A stretch of DNA of 64,000 nt from Acanthochlamys bracteata (lineage: Eukaryota > Streptophyta > Magnoliopsida > Pandanales > Velloziaceae), in the NCBI GenBank assembly GCA_019914995.1, contig CM034141.1, positions 124,001 through 188,000 of the forward strand, given 5' to 3'. Made by a program: the position numbers and the translations under genes. The notes beneath the pieces were generated by a model. It was not told the origin of the DNA. It searched no databases and saw only the letters and a program-made list of their open reading frames with translations. Positions 33,317-46,796 of this stretch are shown here, in pieces (the first letter of the stretch is position 1; each line of letters opens with the position of its first letter).

Positions 33317-34805
33317 TCCAAAATCTTCCAATAAGAAAATATTTTTACAGATTAAAGCTAGGTTACGATTGTTATTCGATCACCTCAACTAGTTTGTGTT
33401 TCCATCCAATAAGGGAACACTTTATTTCCTGTTCAAGGAATGCAGGAAAAGTTTTTTTTGGGTCGATTGTATTGATGGATTCTGTTAATTACTAATAAGA
33501 ACTTTTGCTATTGTGGAAAAAACTACGACTGCTTTTGGAACTTTCGGGAACTTGGGTATTCAAACCGATGGAGTTTGCCATTAAGGGGTATTATTCTCGA
33601 AAGCATTAAGCAGATAAGAACTAATTAAAGCGGCTTTAGCCAACATATATGCATGTGAAAACAAATTAAAATAACAATTTAAATACACGCCCTTTGATTT
33701 CATTAATTCACAATATTAGTTTTAGGTAAAGGAGGTTTTTGGTTTTCCATATATGGCTAAACACTAAAGCCTTAGTGTGTTTTTATTAATTAAAACGTTG
33801 GTCGGTACTAAAATATTAATCATTAGACGAGTAAAGTACTATGACTGCAATAACTGAGTCCCTTCATTGCAGTTAGTTAACCAAGCTTTCTAATCGGTTC
33901 GTTAATTTTTAAGCATATGAATTTAGTTAGAACTTTCTTATTTTGTTAATTTAAATGTCAAATTTAGTTTGTTAATTTTTAAGCATATGAGTACAGCCCA
34001 TTAGTTGAGTGATCCAAAAGTAAGCTCGACCGGCCCAAATTCAATTGAGCCGCTTGTTTTCAAAAATCATTTTCAAAACCGGTCCGTTCAATTATGGTTC
34101 ATTCATTCATTTCGATTCTCTTTCTTCTCCGCTGTAGACTCTCTTCGCTCAATTTTCTTTGTCCGTCCGTGCCTTGAAACTTGCTTTCCTTTTCTTAAAC
34201 TTTCAGTTCCTAAAGTTCGATGCCTGGACGTGCACGAGTAAATACCGTGAATGGAATTTGAAGATTTTAGCAGCTCCCAACGGTGAAGAAAGCCTAGACT
34301 TACAGCAGCCTAGTGTTTTGCCTTCATCCATCCCAAGCTTTGAAGAGTTTTGAGCACGTGTCGAATATAGCTGCCTCGGATATGTTCATGGTTTGTTGGA
34401 GCACCAATGTGCGTGTACTTGAGCAATGAGTTTTATACCGTACTGGTACTTCAGAAGAAAGCAAATAGCTTGATGGTCCACAGCGCAATCTCTTATCAAG
34501 TAAATTTTGTGAACAGACAGACCTAGGTTGAAATTAGTGAGCAATTTATTCGAACAACGATAACCATCAGCGACACGAGAAACTAAAACTGAAATCGTTC
34601 ATCAGCAACAGATGAAACTGACCATCATTCATAGCATGAATGATCCAGACGCTTCGGGCATAAATCTTCTCCAGTCACCCCTACTAAAAGTAGGAGACAC
34701 AAATTGCAAGCTTATATGGGAAAATTCTAGCACATCGAGTGATATGCAAATTGGACCTGCAACGATTACTATTGATTCTTTTACCGTCTTCAGAACGGCA
34801 GACAT
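33317..34805. other. BFT upstream region and ACR12 3' flank
   Basis: No sure gene. A perfect 20-bp direct repeat, gttaatttttaagcatatga, lies at 33901-33920 and 33971-33990. A plus-strand open frame (34159-34353) may be a gene remnant (see findings). 34.4-34.8 kb is 3' flank of ACR12. Confidence 0.5.
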
Positions 34806-37800
34806 TTAATAGCTGTCCTCGTCCGTTTCTGGTCTTCGGAGATAATAGCGCAAACAATTGGTGAGCACCTACAAGAACATAGCTCAGATTTATAGTATTC
34901 TATTCTCGCGGTGATAGATTGACGAGTGAGATAGAAAGTGTACCTGAGATAATGATTCATTCAGAGCAGCGCCCCTGTAGCTCACATGAAACTTATCCTT
35001 CGCTACCAGTCCCTGGAAAAGCATGCATAAAATGTTTCAGAGCTCCAAGACAAGCGTTAGAATTCAAGAAGGGATACCTCAGTGTCAATCTCAGCAGATT
35101 CAACGCTGATGTTGATATCTGCCATAATCTTGATGATTTCGAGGAGAAGTCCAGGGCGGTCAGCTGTCTCTATGCACAGCAAGCTACATAGAAAGAATTG
35201 CCAAATTATGAGTCCTCAGAGACATGATACGACCATGTTCTTAAACAAGACAAGCAAGCAGCTCAGGATAACTACTATTTTTTTTGCAATCATCGACTCA
35301 TCATCTGAGAAGCATGAAAAAGTACCTTCTCTTTGGTCCATCGTCTTTAACAACTATATGGGTCGCAACATCGACATCAAGCTGCCAAACCACCCCATGA
35401 CAAGAGCATCAGGAGCATGACTAAGAAAATAGCTATATGCCTAACTAAGAGTCTTCATAGATCACCACAATTAAAGGCAGACAACTATAGAGGACGGTAA
35501 AAACCTTCTTCTCAGGAGCCTTTATCCCGAAAGCTTCACCAAGTGCAAGATTCTCACTACATTCCTAAGAAATATAGGACACATTGCTAATGATCAATAC
35601 ATAAGGAAAACAAATGTAGAGGATATCAACTAGTAGAGAACCAATACGTACTGGGTGATACTTCAGTAAGTTGTTGATCACAGTGAGTCGAATTCTTTCC
35701 AACATATCGGGATTCTCAACCTTCCGCCCTCTACATGGAACATAAAGTAATCAAAGAACTTGGTAGTTGATGCACAAAACATCACTTTGCTAATTCTTGA
35801 AAGTACTTAATAATCAAGGCAAAAAGAACCCTTCAGTATGTTTTTTCCAACATATTTCAGAAATGCAGATAACGAAAAGTTTGTTTTTACAGAACTTATG
35901 ATGATATAGGTATTGTGACAACACTGTAATATTAAGTTCATTAATAGAGATGCTAAGTGGAGGATGAACACAAACAAGCCAGCGCATATGTTAACCTTTG
36001 TAAGAGCTTGTGCAAAACAATTAACCAGATTGCATACAACTAGAACATGAATTTCTTTTTCAACAAGAGCTAGTGAGAAATAAAAGGATTGTTCACATCT
36101 AGATAACAACTTACGCCCGTGTTATAGAGAACCTAGTTTGCTTCTGAGAAGCCTCGGTTGAGAGTTTGCCCTTAGTCACATCAAGGCCCAGATCTTTAAG
36201 CGCTTTCATCTGCAGAAATGAGCCATAAGAACTACACTAACATAATCTGGCAGCGGTTTGCAAGCTAAAAATGATTATTGTTAACCACCCCAGAATGCAA
36301 AATTGAGAGAGAACAAAAAAAAGCAATCAAACAAAAAAAAATCACGTTATGGTTATTAAAAGACAAATGGTTGCAATACCAGAAATGCATCAACTCAAGT
36401 TTTAGCATTTTGTTATTGTAACTCTAATTTGAATGAACAATTGCAATACAAGAATGAGAAATTGAGCTGATGTATGTCCTGCACCCAAAAGTTAATCATT
36501 CGAACCTTAGTTTCAGCGAATACCTACAAGCTTGTTTGCACTCTAGGATGAGCAAGATTTACTCCATCATCAGATTGATGCAGGAAAGGAATGATAAGAT
36601 GAAAGGAATAGGCTGATTCACACCTAAAAAAGAAGGGGGGGAAAAACCTACAGTACTAGCTGAACCATTAAGCCTTAGAACCTTAGATGGGAATGTCTCC
36701 CACAACATGCTTAAGTCCACAGAGAAAAATATTCTTGGGTGACTCAATTTCCACCAGCTACAAAGGGGGATTCAACTGCTACAATTAGGAGCCCAACTAT
36801 ACTTTCACATACATAACAGAAACTCTACAAGTAACACAAATAACTATCCCATAACTTCTATAAGCATCAGAAAGTCAGGACATACCGTGTCAATTAAAGC
36901 ACCCAAGCGATCCCCAAAGCTAAGCTCAACAATTGTTGCGTCAGGATCAGAATCTTGATCTATCATAACAATGGGCATTGGGAGTGATTCCATATCCTGA
37001 GGGGCCTGCATACATGACGATCAAAGTGCGCTGAAGTAAAGCTAATAAGAACATGCGATATAATTACTTTTGTCCTCTTCTCTTCACAAATGCTCATTGC
37101 CTATAGCATTTCCTTTATCTGTTTTGCTCACCTTAAGCCATATATAATATTATAGCCTGATAAGTATGCATATGTCGGATCGTTTAAATTATCTTTTAAA
37201 TTTCTATTACATACTTGCATGCAAACCATAGATAAAGAGCATCATACCGTTGATGAAGATCCCAATGTATCAGCTGAATTAATTGACGACTGACAACCGA
37301 TCCTACAGAAGTGTTACTCAATCATTTAATTTGTGAAGAAGGAAGAAGAAACTCATCATGCAACTCTACTCCTTGCATGTTTATAAAAATCAGTTGTACT
37401 ATGACCTACATATCAATGAATGTTTCCTCTACAATATATTCCGAAAACAACAGAGATGTGTCTATACATGAGCATAGAAAATCCAAAATGAAGTTGATGG
37501 CTCAGTTAATCTCCACATATCCATTTGAAGTGTAACAAAGAGTAGTTGAGATAGATATAAAGTACTCCCACCATACAGATCCAACTTAAGCCCAAATCCA
37601 CCAATTAAAAAGGATTGAACACCAAACTATCACCGAAAGCTGATTGCATGACTCAGCATCAAATAGTAACCAGAAAAAAGTAAAGGGGTAAAGAAAAGGA
37701 ACTAAGCTAACCTACAGATTCATCCGCCTAACTGTTGCAATGTAACTATTCACAACTGCAAACACATTTTAATTCACCACTCCAGCTGACCACATGCTCA

Positions 37801-38766
37801 TGACCTAATCACCAACCGGAAAATTAATAGAAACAAGTTATTTCAAATCACAAGAAAATCATTTAGGCAGATCTTATTTCAGTGGCAAACAACTAAGAAT
37901 TGATCGCCAATTCATTGTAGCAGAGTTATTTCAAACTTCAACACCTAATCACCAATCAGGAGCTCTACAGCACAAAGAACTATGAAACAAACGGGATTAA
38001 GAACTCTCTAGAATATTATCTTGATGTAGCTATGTCACTGAACCTGCACAGATCACCCAATCCAAACAAACCTGAGAGCTCATCGATACTCAGCAGAAAC
38101 TGTTCGAAATTCCAAACCAAAGGAGGACTCTCATTAAGCGCTTATCCATTAGCTCCAAATTCTAGCTCAAATAAGATCATACTGATCAAACTACATGCTC
38201 ACCATACACAAACCAAACTGCTGCTGCTTAGATAGTAACGAGAAAATCTTAACCTGTAGAGTAAACGTCAAATCAAACAAAAAACATAGAGAGACAAGCT
38301 CAATCATACCTAAAGTAAAAAATCGTCGATAGATCAAAAAATTCAAATCGATTCCGATAACAAGCTCCATCACGAAATCACTGGAAAAAAACTCAAAACC
38401 CACCAACCAACTTCAAAATTTAATAAAAACATCGATCAATATAGCAAATCCGAACCAAAACACACTCAAAAACACTAAAAAATCCTCAAACTCCATCATC
38501 GAAGCTAATACTAAGGTTCATCACAACCACTAACACAAACACATAATAAAATCACTAGAACTTGAAACTCACCATAGCATCTTCTCAGTGATTCCCCGAA
38601 ACGAAGCATTCGATCCATTGACCATTGTCGCCAGTTTACCAATCTCTTTCGGCGATCGAAGAGAACAAGCCATACCTATACCGCCGGAGAAAACAGAAGA
38701 GCGGCGGTGACGGAGATTGAAAGAAGGAGAACAGAGAGTAGCAGAGAAAGATCCGGTGAGAGCCAT
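34806..38766 (-). CDS. ACR12: Plastid double-ACT domain protein, ACR12-like
   Basis: Ten exons (38573-38766, 37248-37302, 36886-37005, 36115-36209, 35652-35730, 35505-35564, 35326-35381, 35078-35183, 34944-35012, 34806-34868) encode 298 residues. Residues 1-60 are Ser/Arg-rich, a probable transit peptide. The first ACT domain (about 104-180) starts [18 protein letters not shown]. The second (about 208-290) has [20 protein letters not shown] and KFHVSYRG. Total length and order match Arabidopsis ACR12 (At5g04740). ACT domains bind amino acids, and the related ACR11 activates plastid glutamine synthetase and glutamate synthase; ACR12 itself has no settled role. Intron 1 is long (1.27 kb). Exon 2 is only 55 nt. 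The coding length of 897 nt is in frame. Confidence 0.91.
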
Positions 38767-38890
38767 TGAACGAAGAGCAACACAGCCCAATGCGAAGCAA
38801 AACACAAAAAAAAAAAGCAGAAAGAACAGAAAAGAAAGAATCAACCGAACGAAAAAATGAAGCAAGACAAAACGGTCAATGATGCTTTGG

Positions 38891-38899
38891 TATTTATAC
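38891..38899 (-). promoter_or_regulatory. Possible TATA box of ACR12
   Basis: The minus strand reads gtataaata, about 125 bp upstream of the start codon. Confidence 0.5.
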
Positions 38900-39436
38900 T
38901 AGTCCAATCAACGGACCTGATTACAATTTAGTTAAATCATAGTACTCCAATGAAAAACATTAATCATTTAGATTTTATTTGCAGGATCAGACGTTTGAGC
39001 GTAGTTGTATAGTACTATAGTGAGGTATCGCAAATTAATGTAATATTAAATTTAGCAGGTGATTGACATATGAAGTAAATTAATGTAATATGATGTTTGC
39101 ATCATTGATAATTAGTTCCATAAGGTAATGATAGCACATTGCTATCTTTAATAAGAGAATGTTAACGTTAATAAATTTAAGGCAATTTGTTTTATTGTAA
39201 CTAATATATATTCTAAATCGTAATTGTACTAAAAATTATTATTTAATAAAATATGACGTGGAATAGAAATATTGCAAAAAAGGAACGGTATCATACCGGA
39301 AATTTGCAAATAATATCACTAATGAGTATATATTGCATGACCGGATCAGGTATATAGAAGTGGATACATACGAGAAGCGGCAACTTCGTAATTCGGTAAT
39401 AAATGTTTGTTGTTGGTGGGTTAGGCTGTGAGAAGT
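38900..39436. other. Spacer between the divergent ACR12 and phosphatase genes
   Basis: AT-rich, with no gene or clear repeat seen. Confidence 0.5.
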
Positions 39437-39533
39437 AAGCCCAATAATATTGGGCTTTAGCATATATATTTAAATAGATAAGAAGTAGTCCAGAAGCCTG
39501 TCTAGCCTGATAACAAACGTAGTTACATGGGCC
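39437..39533 (+). promoter_or_regulatory. Site II cluster upstream of the phosphatase gene
   Basis: aagccca, ttgggct and atgggcc occur within about 100 bp, just upstream of a probable first leader exon ending at 39659 (cgt|gtaaga). The leader intron would run from 39660 to 40232 (tttcag), placing the ATG 15 bp into exon 2. Confidence 0.5.
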
Positions 39534-40246
39534 TCCATTAAAGCCCTGAAGAATGCCCACTGCACTTATGAAATCATCATCTTTCCATCTGATTCAGAAT
39601 CAGAAGTGAAGGGAAGCCAAGAATCAGACGGAGCAAAAAGCTCGAGTCTTTTTGGTCGTGTAAGAACACAATATTTATCTGTTGCTTTTATTTTCTGTTG
39701 TTGAATTTACTTCTGTTTTCTTTATCTAATTGCTCTGTTTGTGATGTGAAGCACTCTAATCTTGTTGTTTTTCACTCGATTTGGGAAAAATTATCGATTT
39801 TAGTGCTTTGTTTGATTTCTTGATGAGCGAATCCATTTCATTCTTTTTCGTAATTTTTCTATAATTTGTACTTTTATGAATTATAATAAGCTTATGGTAA
39901 GTGTTGCCGTGCTTTTTGAATTCATGCGAGAGCAATTGGAGATGAAATTGTTTGTAATATTACTTCTCTACTGAAGATAATGATGGTGTTGTTTAATTTG
40001 GCATATATATTTTCCAGTTTCAATTGAAATTTGTTTGTTTCAGTTCTAGAATCTGGATACTGTACTATTGGTTGTAGATGAAATATGTGGATTCAGATTC
40101 ATGAATTGATAAGAGGTTTAAAATTAGTTGCGCTTGTTATGCCAAATAACAGCAGGTGTCATCTCATTTGTGTTTCAGTCTCATGGTTTGATTGAGTTGT
40201 TTACAGTTATGTGTGGTCGATTCATGTTTCAGGTAAATAACTAGTT

Positions 40247-41966
40247 ATGGGTATAACAAAACTGATTGCGTTGAAGGCGAGTGTTTTGCTTGTAGCATTT
40301 GGTTACTTACGTAAGTTTGGAGCAAAATGGCTTCCTCTTCCTCTACTGCATGCATCTTTGGTGTCTTACATGGTTTCCGTGGCATCACATCCAGCAGTGA
40401 ATCTTCCATTATTATTGGGGAAGAGCTCCGATGGAAGGTTTCCTCTCTGGTCCGTGATAATATTTGGACCATATTTGATATTCGTTCGATCATTTGTGTT
40501 GTTGAGGAGATTATGGCTTTTGGAACCTGTTTACGTTGAGATCTCTGAAGGTTTATTTGTTGGAGGGTGGCCTTCTGCTCTAGAACATTTGCCACCAGGT
40601 GATCCTGCCATTATTGATTGCACTTGTGAACTTCCAAGAAGATCATCCTTCTTGCAGCATCCATATATATGCATTCCAACCTGGGATACAAGGGCTCCGC
40701 AACCATCACAGATAGAATCTGCAGTTCGTTGGGCATGCAGAAAGAGAGCCCAGAAGAAGCCTATCTACATCCACTGTGCTTTTGGTGAGTCCTTGACAAC
40801 ACATTTCTTCAGCATGCCTAGGAATTTGCTCAGATTATTGGTATCCACCCATTCTGTACTGTAGTCATTGCATATATCTACTGCTAACTAGGAAATGTGT
40901 GCATAGAAAACAAACTTGGCGACACTGCTCACCAGATTATGCCTAGAGAAATTATCCCAAGCAGTGGGTTACTGCAACTATTACCTTTATTCAAGGTCCT
41001 AGGAAGTCTCTGATCAGTAGCACTTAGGTAATTTTTGTGTTCTGGTACTTGACAAGCATTGTCACGTTGAATTTGGCTGAGCGACAACTTAAAATATTTA
41101 GATCTTACTGAAAGTCCAGAGCTCTTAGTATAGCACTAAAGCTATTAGATTTGTAAATCTTCTCATCAGTTTGTTGCAGTTATGCTTAAGATTGACTAAG
41201 CTTTTGCAAACTTGTCTAACTGGATCAAAAATAGGTTTGCCACTAGTACAAGAGGCAAGAACTGAGAGCTTATGGTATGTAATGTGGAATGAAGTACCAA
41301 GTTGTCAAAGAATGTGTTCTGGACTTGACCAGACATAGTCTGCTCAGATTGATATCGTTTATATTTAAGGCTTAGTATGATTTTGGAACACAATGATTGT
41401 GAATTGACATCGACATATTTTTTATATATTTAAGCTCTTTGTAGCATAGACATGTGATATTTAGCTGAACTCAAGCAGATATGACACAGGAAGGGTCATA
41501 AAAACTGAACCTGAAAGCTATCTTGTTTATTGATGTGGTATTCTGTATGGTTCTTGCTTTATTCGAAAACTGTGCTAATTGGGTGATTGCTAGCAATGCT
41601 ATCTTGTTTATTGATGTAGTCCCCTAATCAGGTTACATGTGTTGGCAATGCCTATATTGAGCAATGTTCTTGTAACCTTAGCACTTCAATAACACCAAAC
41701 TTTTGGTGTCACTTATGGATGTCTGACTTGCAACAGGCCATGGAAGAAGTGTAACTGTGATGTGTGCACTTCTAGTTGAACTAGGTCTGGCTGTAGACTG
41801 GAAACATGCAGAGAAGATAATTCGAGAAAAGCGACCTACTATCAGTATTAATTCTCTCCATCACAAGAGCTTAGAAGAGTGGTCTAAACACCGGTTGCAG
41901 TCAAAAAGAGATGGTGTGATGGACTTGCGTTCTATACCCACATATTCCGATCCTTTCAAGCAATGA
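40247..41966 (+). CDS. Membrane-anchored dual-specificity-type phosphatase
   Basis: Two exons (40247-40784, 41737-41966) encode 255 residues. Residues about 6-85 contain three hydrophobic segments (ALKASVLLVAFGYL, ASLVSYMVSVASHPAVNLPL, WSVIIFGPYLIFV), so the enzyme is membrane-bound. The catalytic loop straddles the intron: HCAFGHGRSV with Cys177 and Arg183 in the C-x5-R spacing. Asp147 in PTWDTRAP is the likely general acid. It resembles plant proteins annotated as dual-specificity phosphatase-related (At4g18593). The substrate could be a phosphoprotein or a phospholipid and is not determined here. An in-frame extension past 40784 reads into the intron and ends at 40864, but it would remove the catalytic arginine. 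Confidence 0.88.
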
Positions 41967-42994
41967 TCCATGTTCGAAAAATGCTGTTGTAAATTACTGC
42001 TGTTCAAGCTCGCTTATTGTAATTGGATTCTGGTTCGAAATGCTGTTACAACTAGTGCAGCAACTGGATTCATACTGAACTCTTCAAGCAACAGTAACAC
42101 TTTGGTGGATGTAATATGTTGACGATCAATTTCAGAATTCCATGAAACACACTTCAACTTGGGAACATGTAATAGGTGATACTTGTTTGATATACTGTCG
42201 ACAATTATAATGAACCAATTGTGCATAAACTTAAACAAAAGTAAGCGAATTAGTTGCAATATTCTAATTAAGGAACATTAACATTATTAAAATGGATTCT
42301 TATTGGCGGAATATGTTGTATTATGTACATAGATGTCTTAAAATCTATTCTATTCTTTCGTTCTAGAGACTACACCTTTTAAATTAACTGAAAGAGAAAG
42401 CTGGTAGTTCATTGGTCTGGCTGCTGCAAATCCTTTTCTTCTTGAATTTTTCGATTCCACCACTTCATAATCTTCAAGTGCCGCAATAAAGAAAGTTGTA
42501 CTCGATCCAAAATCCAGAAGCAGCTTTCTATTAATCTAACTGCATTCAGATTATAGCATATTAACATATCTTGCAGTATTTAAATAGTAAAGAAAAGTTC
42601 ATACAGAAACTCTGCAATAACAACTTGAAAATTGTAAATACCTGGTGCTCTGGTAGTTGCCCAATATTAGAAAGTTGGAAACTGGGGGATCACCGGCTGA
42701 CTAACTGCTTGCAGGCCTGTACTTGGAGGGCGGATGCTTTGAACATTCATCGAATGCCTGTTAAATTAAAAATGATATTATTTCGTAAAAAAGAATCAGA
42801 ATGGGGACTTCAAACCGGTTTAGTATATGTAAGAAACATGTAACACTAAGTAAACCACTCGATCCAAATGGAGAATTATATGTTAACAAATTTGGTTACA
42901 ACTAAACTTGATCATAAGCTCTGCAGTTTCCAAAATAATATTGACAGATGTAATTTTCTAGCAGTGTTATTGGATGCAAGAGGCTGCACAAATC
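41967..42994. other. Convergent 3' flanks of the phosphatase and TGA9 genes
   Basis: No gene recognised. The plus-strand open frame at 42571-42843 has no family motif. Confidence 0.5.
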
Positions 42995-45979
42995 TTACTC
43001 TCGGGGACGAAAATCCCAAAGGGTGCTCAATGCTCGTAGACGATTGAAATACTCTCCGAGAGCTATGAAACATCTCGCCGCTTGCTGGATTGTTAAGATA
43101 CCCAGTAGATGATGCAGTGTCTTCTGTCTCACAATATCAGCCTACACGCAGAATATTAAATGCAGTCAAATAACTAAACAAAAACATAGGAACAACAAAT
43201 TTAGGTAGCATGCATGCATTTTTTTCTTAGAAAATTTGTATAAATTTTTTCCTTTTGTTTTTAACATCCAGATCATGAATAGAGAAGAAGAACATGCATT
43301 CTCAGAACACTTAGCCTGCATGGCATGTGTTTAATTGTGTAAGAAGATAACCCGTTTGAGGAAGGTCTCGATGTTTGTGAGTTTTCCCAGTGCAGCGCCC
43401 ATAATATCCATGAAGCCCCCGACATCGTTGCCTTCTCCTAGAGACCTGCCGTATACAGTCTTGGACAACGAACAGTAGAGCTCCTCAAGGCCCTGAGATA
43501 GGGCTGCTTCTGCCTGCTGTGCTGACTGTTGAAGACTGCAGATACCAGCTAGCTGCTGTTCTGTCAATGGTTCCAGTACACCATGTAGTATCTGAAAATT
43601 ACCATACAATTTCAGTGAGAAATATCATCAGCAAACTATGAGACTAACTACAGGACTGCACTACTTACACAAGTAAAATTAGTAATGAAGCAAGAAAAAT
43701 GAATAACTCAAATGCATATTTCTTGTTAAACTTCAATGAAGTATGAATAACGTACACACTATTTAAAGCATTCTAAGATGTAATGAACCTTAAGTAGTTC
43801 GGAGGGCTTAAATCCTCCAATCCACAGGAAGCATCTCTCAGCGGGAGTCCTCCATGTTCCAGCAAGGAGGTGGAACATATCAGACTTTACAGTCATAGCT
43901 TTGAGTTGGAAGAAATCATTGTAGTGCGACAAGCAGTAGTCTACAGCAAGCTGCAGATGATTATCTGGGAGGTGAGCGTGCAATGCCCTTTGCAGCTCTG
44001 ACATCCGCTTCTGGTTTTCCTCCAACCACCTGTTGTACTCCATGTCAAAGATGGCAGCACCTAAAGAATTCATATTTCTCCATAAATTTAATCAGCATAA
44101 CCTTAATTTAAGTACAAGCATTGTGTTAATTTTTGCTAGAACAAATATACATTATCATAAAAAAAAATTCTTCATACCAGAGCTCCTATTATTATCCAGA
44201 ACGTCACCAGGTCCTAACAAACCCTGAAAATCAAACCACCAAACATATATGAAACAGATATATCAAAGGACAAATTAATGAACACTTTCAGGGAAGGCCT
44301 CCTAACCAGTACCTGTGATCTAGCTCGCTGAAGATCTTGCTCCAATTTCTGTAATCTAACCTTGCTCACTTCTAATTGTTGGATATAAGCCTGCCATAAA
44401 CCAGCAATGCAGTCTATTGCATCATACATATGTTCCACAGTATATTATCATTGTTTATTGATATCTGATAGTAACCCATCAGTTAGGTATAACATAATTA
44501 CATTCTTCCTCAGTCTGCTCTTCCTTGCTGCTTCTCTATTTTGAGCTAATCTTCGTTCTGCCTGATTTCAGGCATTAGCATTATATTAGTTGAAAGAGTA
44601 AATCTACTTGATCTCAGCTATATGGAGAGAAGGAGAGAAGAGAGAGAAATACTTTTTGATCATGGACTTTTCCTTCCTTGTGTGCATTTGAACCAACTAC
44701 CTTAGTCTGCAGCAAACATAAAACATAAATTTTGAAGTTTGTGCGAAGACAAATGTGCCTTCATTATCTTAATGTAGAAATGATAAAATAATGCTCATTT
44801 GGAAACAAAATTTATCTTTAACCATTGCTGGTACTTTGGAGTCAAGAATTGGTTCTGCTCCAATCCTGGAGGCGACACTTGTCATGGGTTTTTGCCCAGT
44901 CTGATCAGCAGAGTGCCCTGAAGAATTCTTTCCACTGATGGGTGATTCCAACTCAAATAGAGAGACAGAGTGCTGAGCCAAATCTGAGTAACTGCTGCCT
45001 GCTTGCTAATCATCAAGTGAGAAGCACATCATCAAATCCCGAATAAAAGTAAATGATAATTTTTGCCTTTATTTTAACTCAATCATATAATACTTTTGTT
45101 TCATCAAAATTCAACCAGTATTGAGACCTTACTTGGGGGCTCCGCAGCAAATCCATGGGCCATGAGGGGAACATCTCTAGCGTTGGAGGTCTTGATGCAT
45201 GAACAGCTGCATGCAAAAATGCTTTGGGGAACAAATTGATGAAAGCACTAATATCACAGCAAGGGAATACTTGCATGGACTTGTTCTACAACTTTCTTTC
45301 TCCGAAGAGCTGAACACCTTCTATAGTTAACATTATTAGACAACTTAAGAGTGAAGTTTGTAGGGTTTGCATTTCTAGAGGGATCACACATTCAAGTTTC
45401 CTCTTGCTGTGGTTAGATAGTGGACAAAACTTATAGAGTTCGGTACACATGCATGTTGTCATATGTGAAGGAAGGAAGAAAAGGACTACATGAAAGGAAA
45501 ATTGAAGGAAAAACAAAATGCAAGAAGAGAAGGTCTACCTTTCTTTTCTACATCTGTTCCTATGCCAACAACTGCTTGCATGAATTCTTCGAACTCACCC
45601 AAGTAACAAGCAGCTTCACCTCCATTATCGCTGTTAGATCGAGTGCAAAAATTAAACACCCACTTCATCCAGATGAACAAGATATTAAGTCTCTATATTT
45701 ATTACAGGGACAACAAAGAATGGAAATATTAATGTAATTGGTAGAAGCAACTAGAAACTACTGGGACAGTTATGGAATGCACATGTGCCCACAACTAGTA
45801 GAGCTGATAAAATAAAATTAACCAGAAAAGATAAGATGAAAATTGCTGTAAATCATCTAATTAAATGTGTCAACTGAAGAAACTGAAACCTACAAGAGAG
45901 ATGTGGTAGGATACGTGATGCCATCAAAACCAAGGTGCTGATTTGAGATTTTTGCTTCATCAATTTTATCACCAGCCAT
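42995..45979 (-). CDS. TGA9: TGA-class bZIP transcription factor, TGA9-like
   Basis: Eleven exons (45894-45979, 45539-45630, 45133-45206, 44823-45005, 44653-44706, 44502-44561, 44313-44390, 44178-44223, 43789-44060, 43352-43591, 42995-43141) encode 443 residues. The N-terminal segment has FDNGGEAACYLGEFEEF and PPTLEMFPSWPM, features of the TGA9 branch. The basic region RRLAQNREAARKSRLRK carries the N-x7-R signature, followed by the zipper AYIQQLEVSKVRLQKLEQDL. The DOG1-like domain runs from AAIFDMEYNRWLEE to about residue 315. GVLEPLTEQQLAGICSLQQS and ARCFIALGEYFNRLRALSTL are family-typical. TGA factors bind TGACG/as-1 sites; TGA9 and TGA10 act with ROXY glutaredoxins in anther development. 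A minor oddity is Asn for the usual second Lys in RLRKK before the zipper. The frame is intact. Confidence 0.92.
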
Positions 45980-46194
45980 CAAAGAGACTTCTCCTCACTG
46001 AAGCTCCATGACATGCAATCCTTCTATTGATCAGACTTGTGATCTTCTTGAAACTTTGATTTCCTAAAAATAGTCGCAAGATGTAGAAGAATAAAGTCAA
46101 CTTTCCGATTCTTCCACCAACATGTACTTAAAAATAATCTATAAAATTGCACTGACCTTTGTTGACGACCAGAAATCTTCAAGGGAGGGAAAAA

Positions 46195-46294
46195 TGAGAG
46201 AGAGGGAGAGAGGGGGAGAGAAAAAGAAAGAGAGAGACGGCAGAGATAGAAAAGAGAAGATTGCTTTAAATGACAGTGACCTATATATTTATAG
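46195..46294 (-). promoter_or_regulatory. TATA box and GA-rich leader of TGA9
   Basis: The minus strand reads ctataaatatatag at 46281-46294, about 300 bp upstream of the ATG. It is followed downstream by a CT-rich leader (GA-rich on +, 46195-46260). Confidence 0.5.
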
Positions 46295-46773
46295 AAGTCT
46301 AAGTAAGGTTAGACTTTAATGGCGTAAATATTATCTATCTCTTGTTTTTGTAACTTTACACTGTTGACACAAAAAATCACCGAGAGGACTTGTCCAAAGT
46401 ACAAAGAAGATTTCTCTTTGTGAGGAGTTTCTTTTGACGTCATTTATTCAAATGCACTCACCTATTGATCATTGTACGAAAAGTACATTCACCAAAATCC
46501 TAAATGGTAAAAACAGGCAATTCTTACCACTAAAAATTCACTTTGGGTTCTAAGGGATGATTGATCTAGAAGAAGTCCTTGCTATTAATGGTGGCAACCT
46601 AAATCTTTTCAGTTTCTAAACAAGAAATAAAGAAGGTGACCACAGTGCACAGACCCCAACTCTTCTTATATACGTAACGGCTGGCTTTCTCATTGGATGT
46701 TCTTCGTTTCTTGGCCTTTCCGCAAGTCACAACAACATGGCCATTCCATAGGAGTCCATCTGTTCATTTTATG

Positions 46774-46796
46774 TTTTTTTTTTTTTTTTTTTTTTT
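46774..46796. repeat. Poly(T) run (23 nt)
   Basis: Uninterrupted T run followed by gggggtg. No retroposon body or target duplication seen on either side. Confidence 0.7.

Noticed and set aside
40247-40864. 205-residue single-exon reading of the phosphatase
   Set aside because: It runs into the intron and loses the arginine of the C-x5-R loop; the spliced form restores HCAFGHGRS.
46774-46796. Poly(T) run as the tail of a SINE or processed pseudogene
   Set aside because: No retroposon body, no target duplication and no recognisable transcript sequence beside it.
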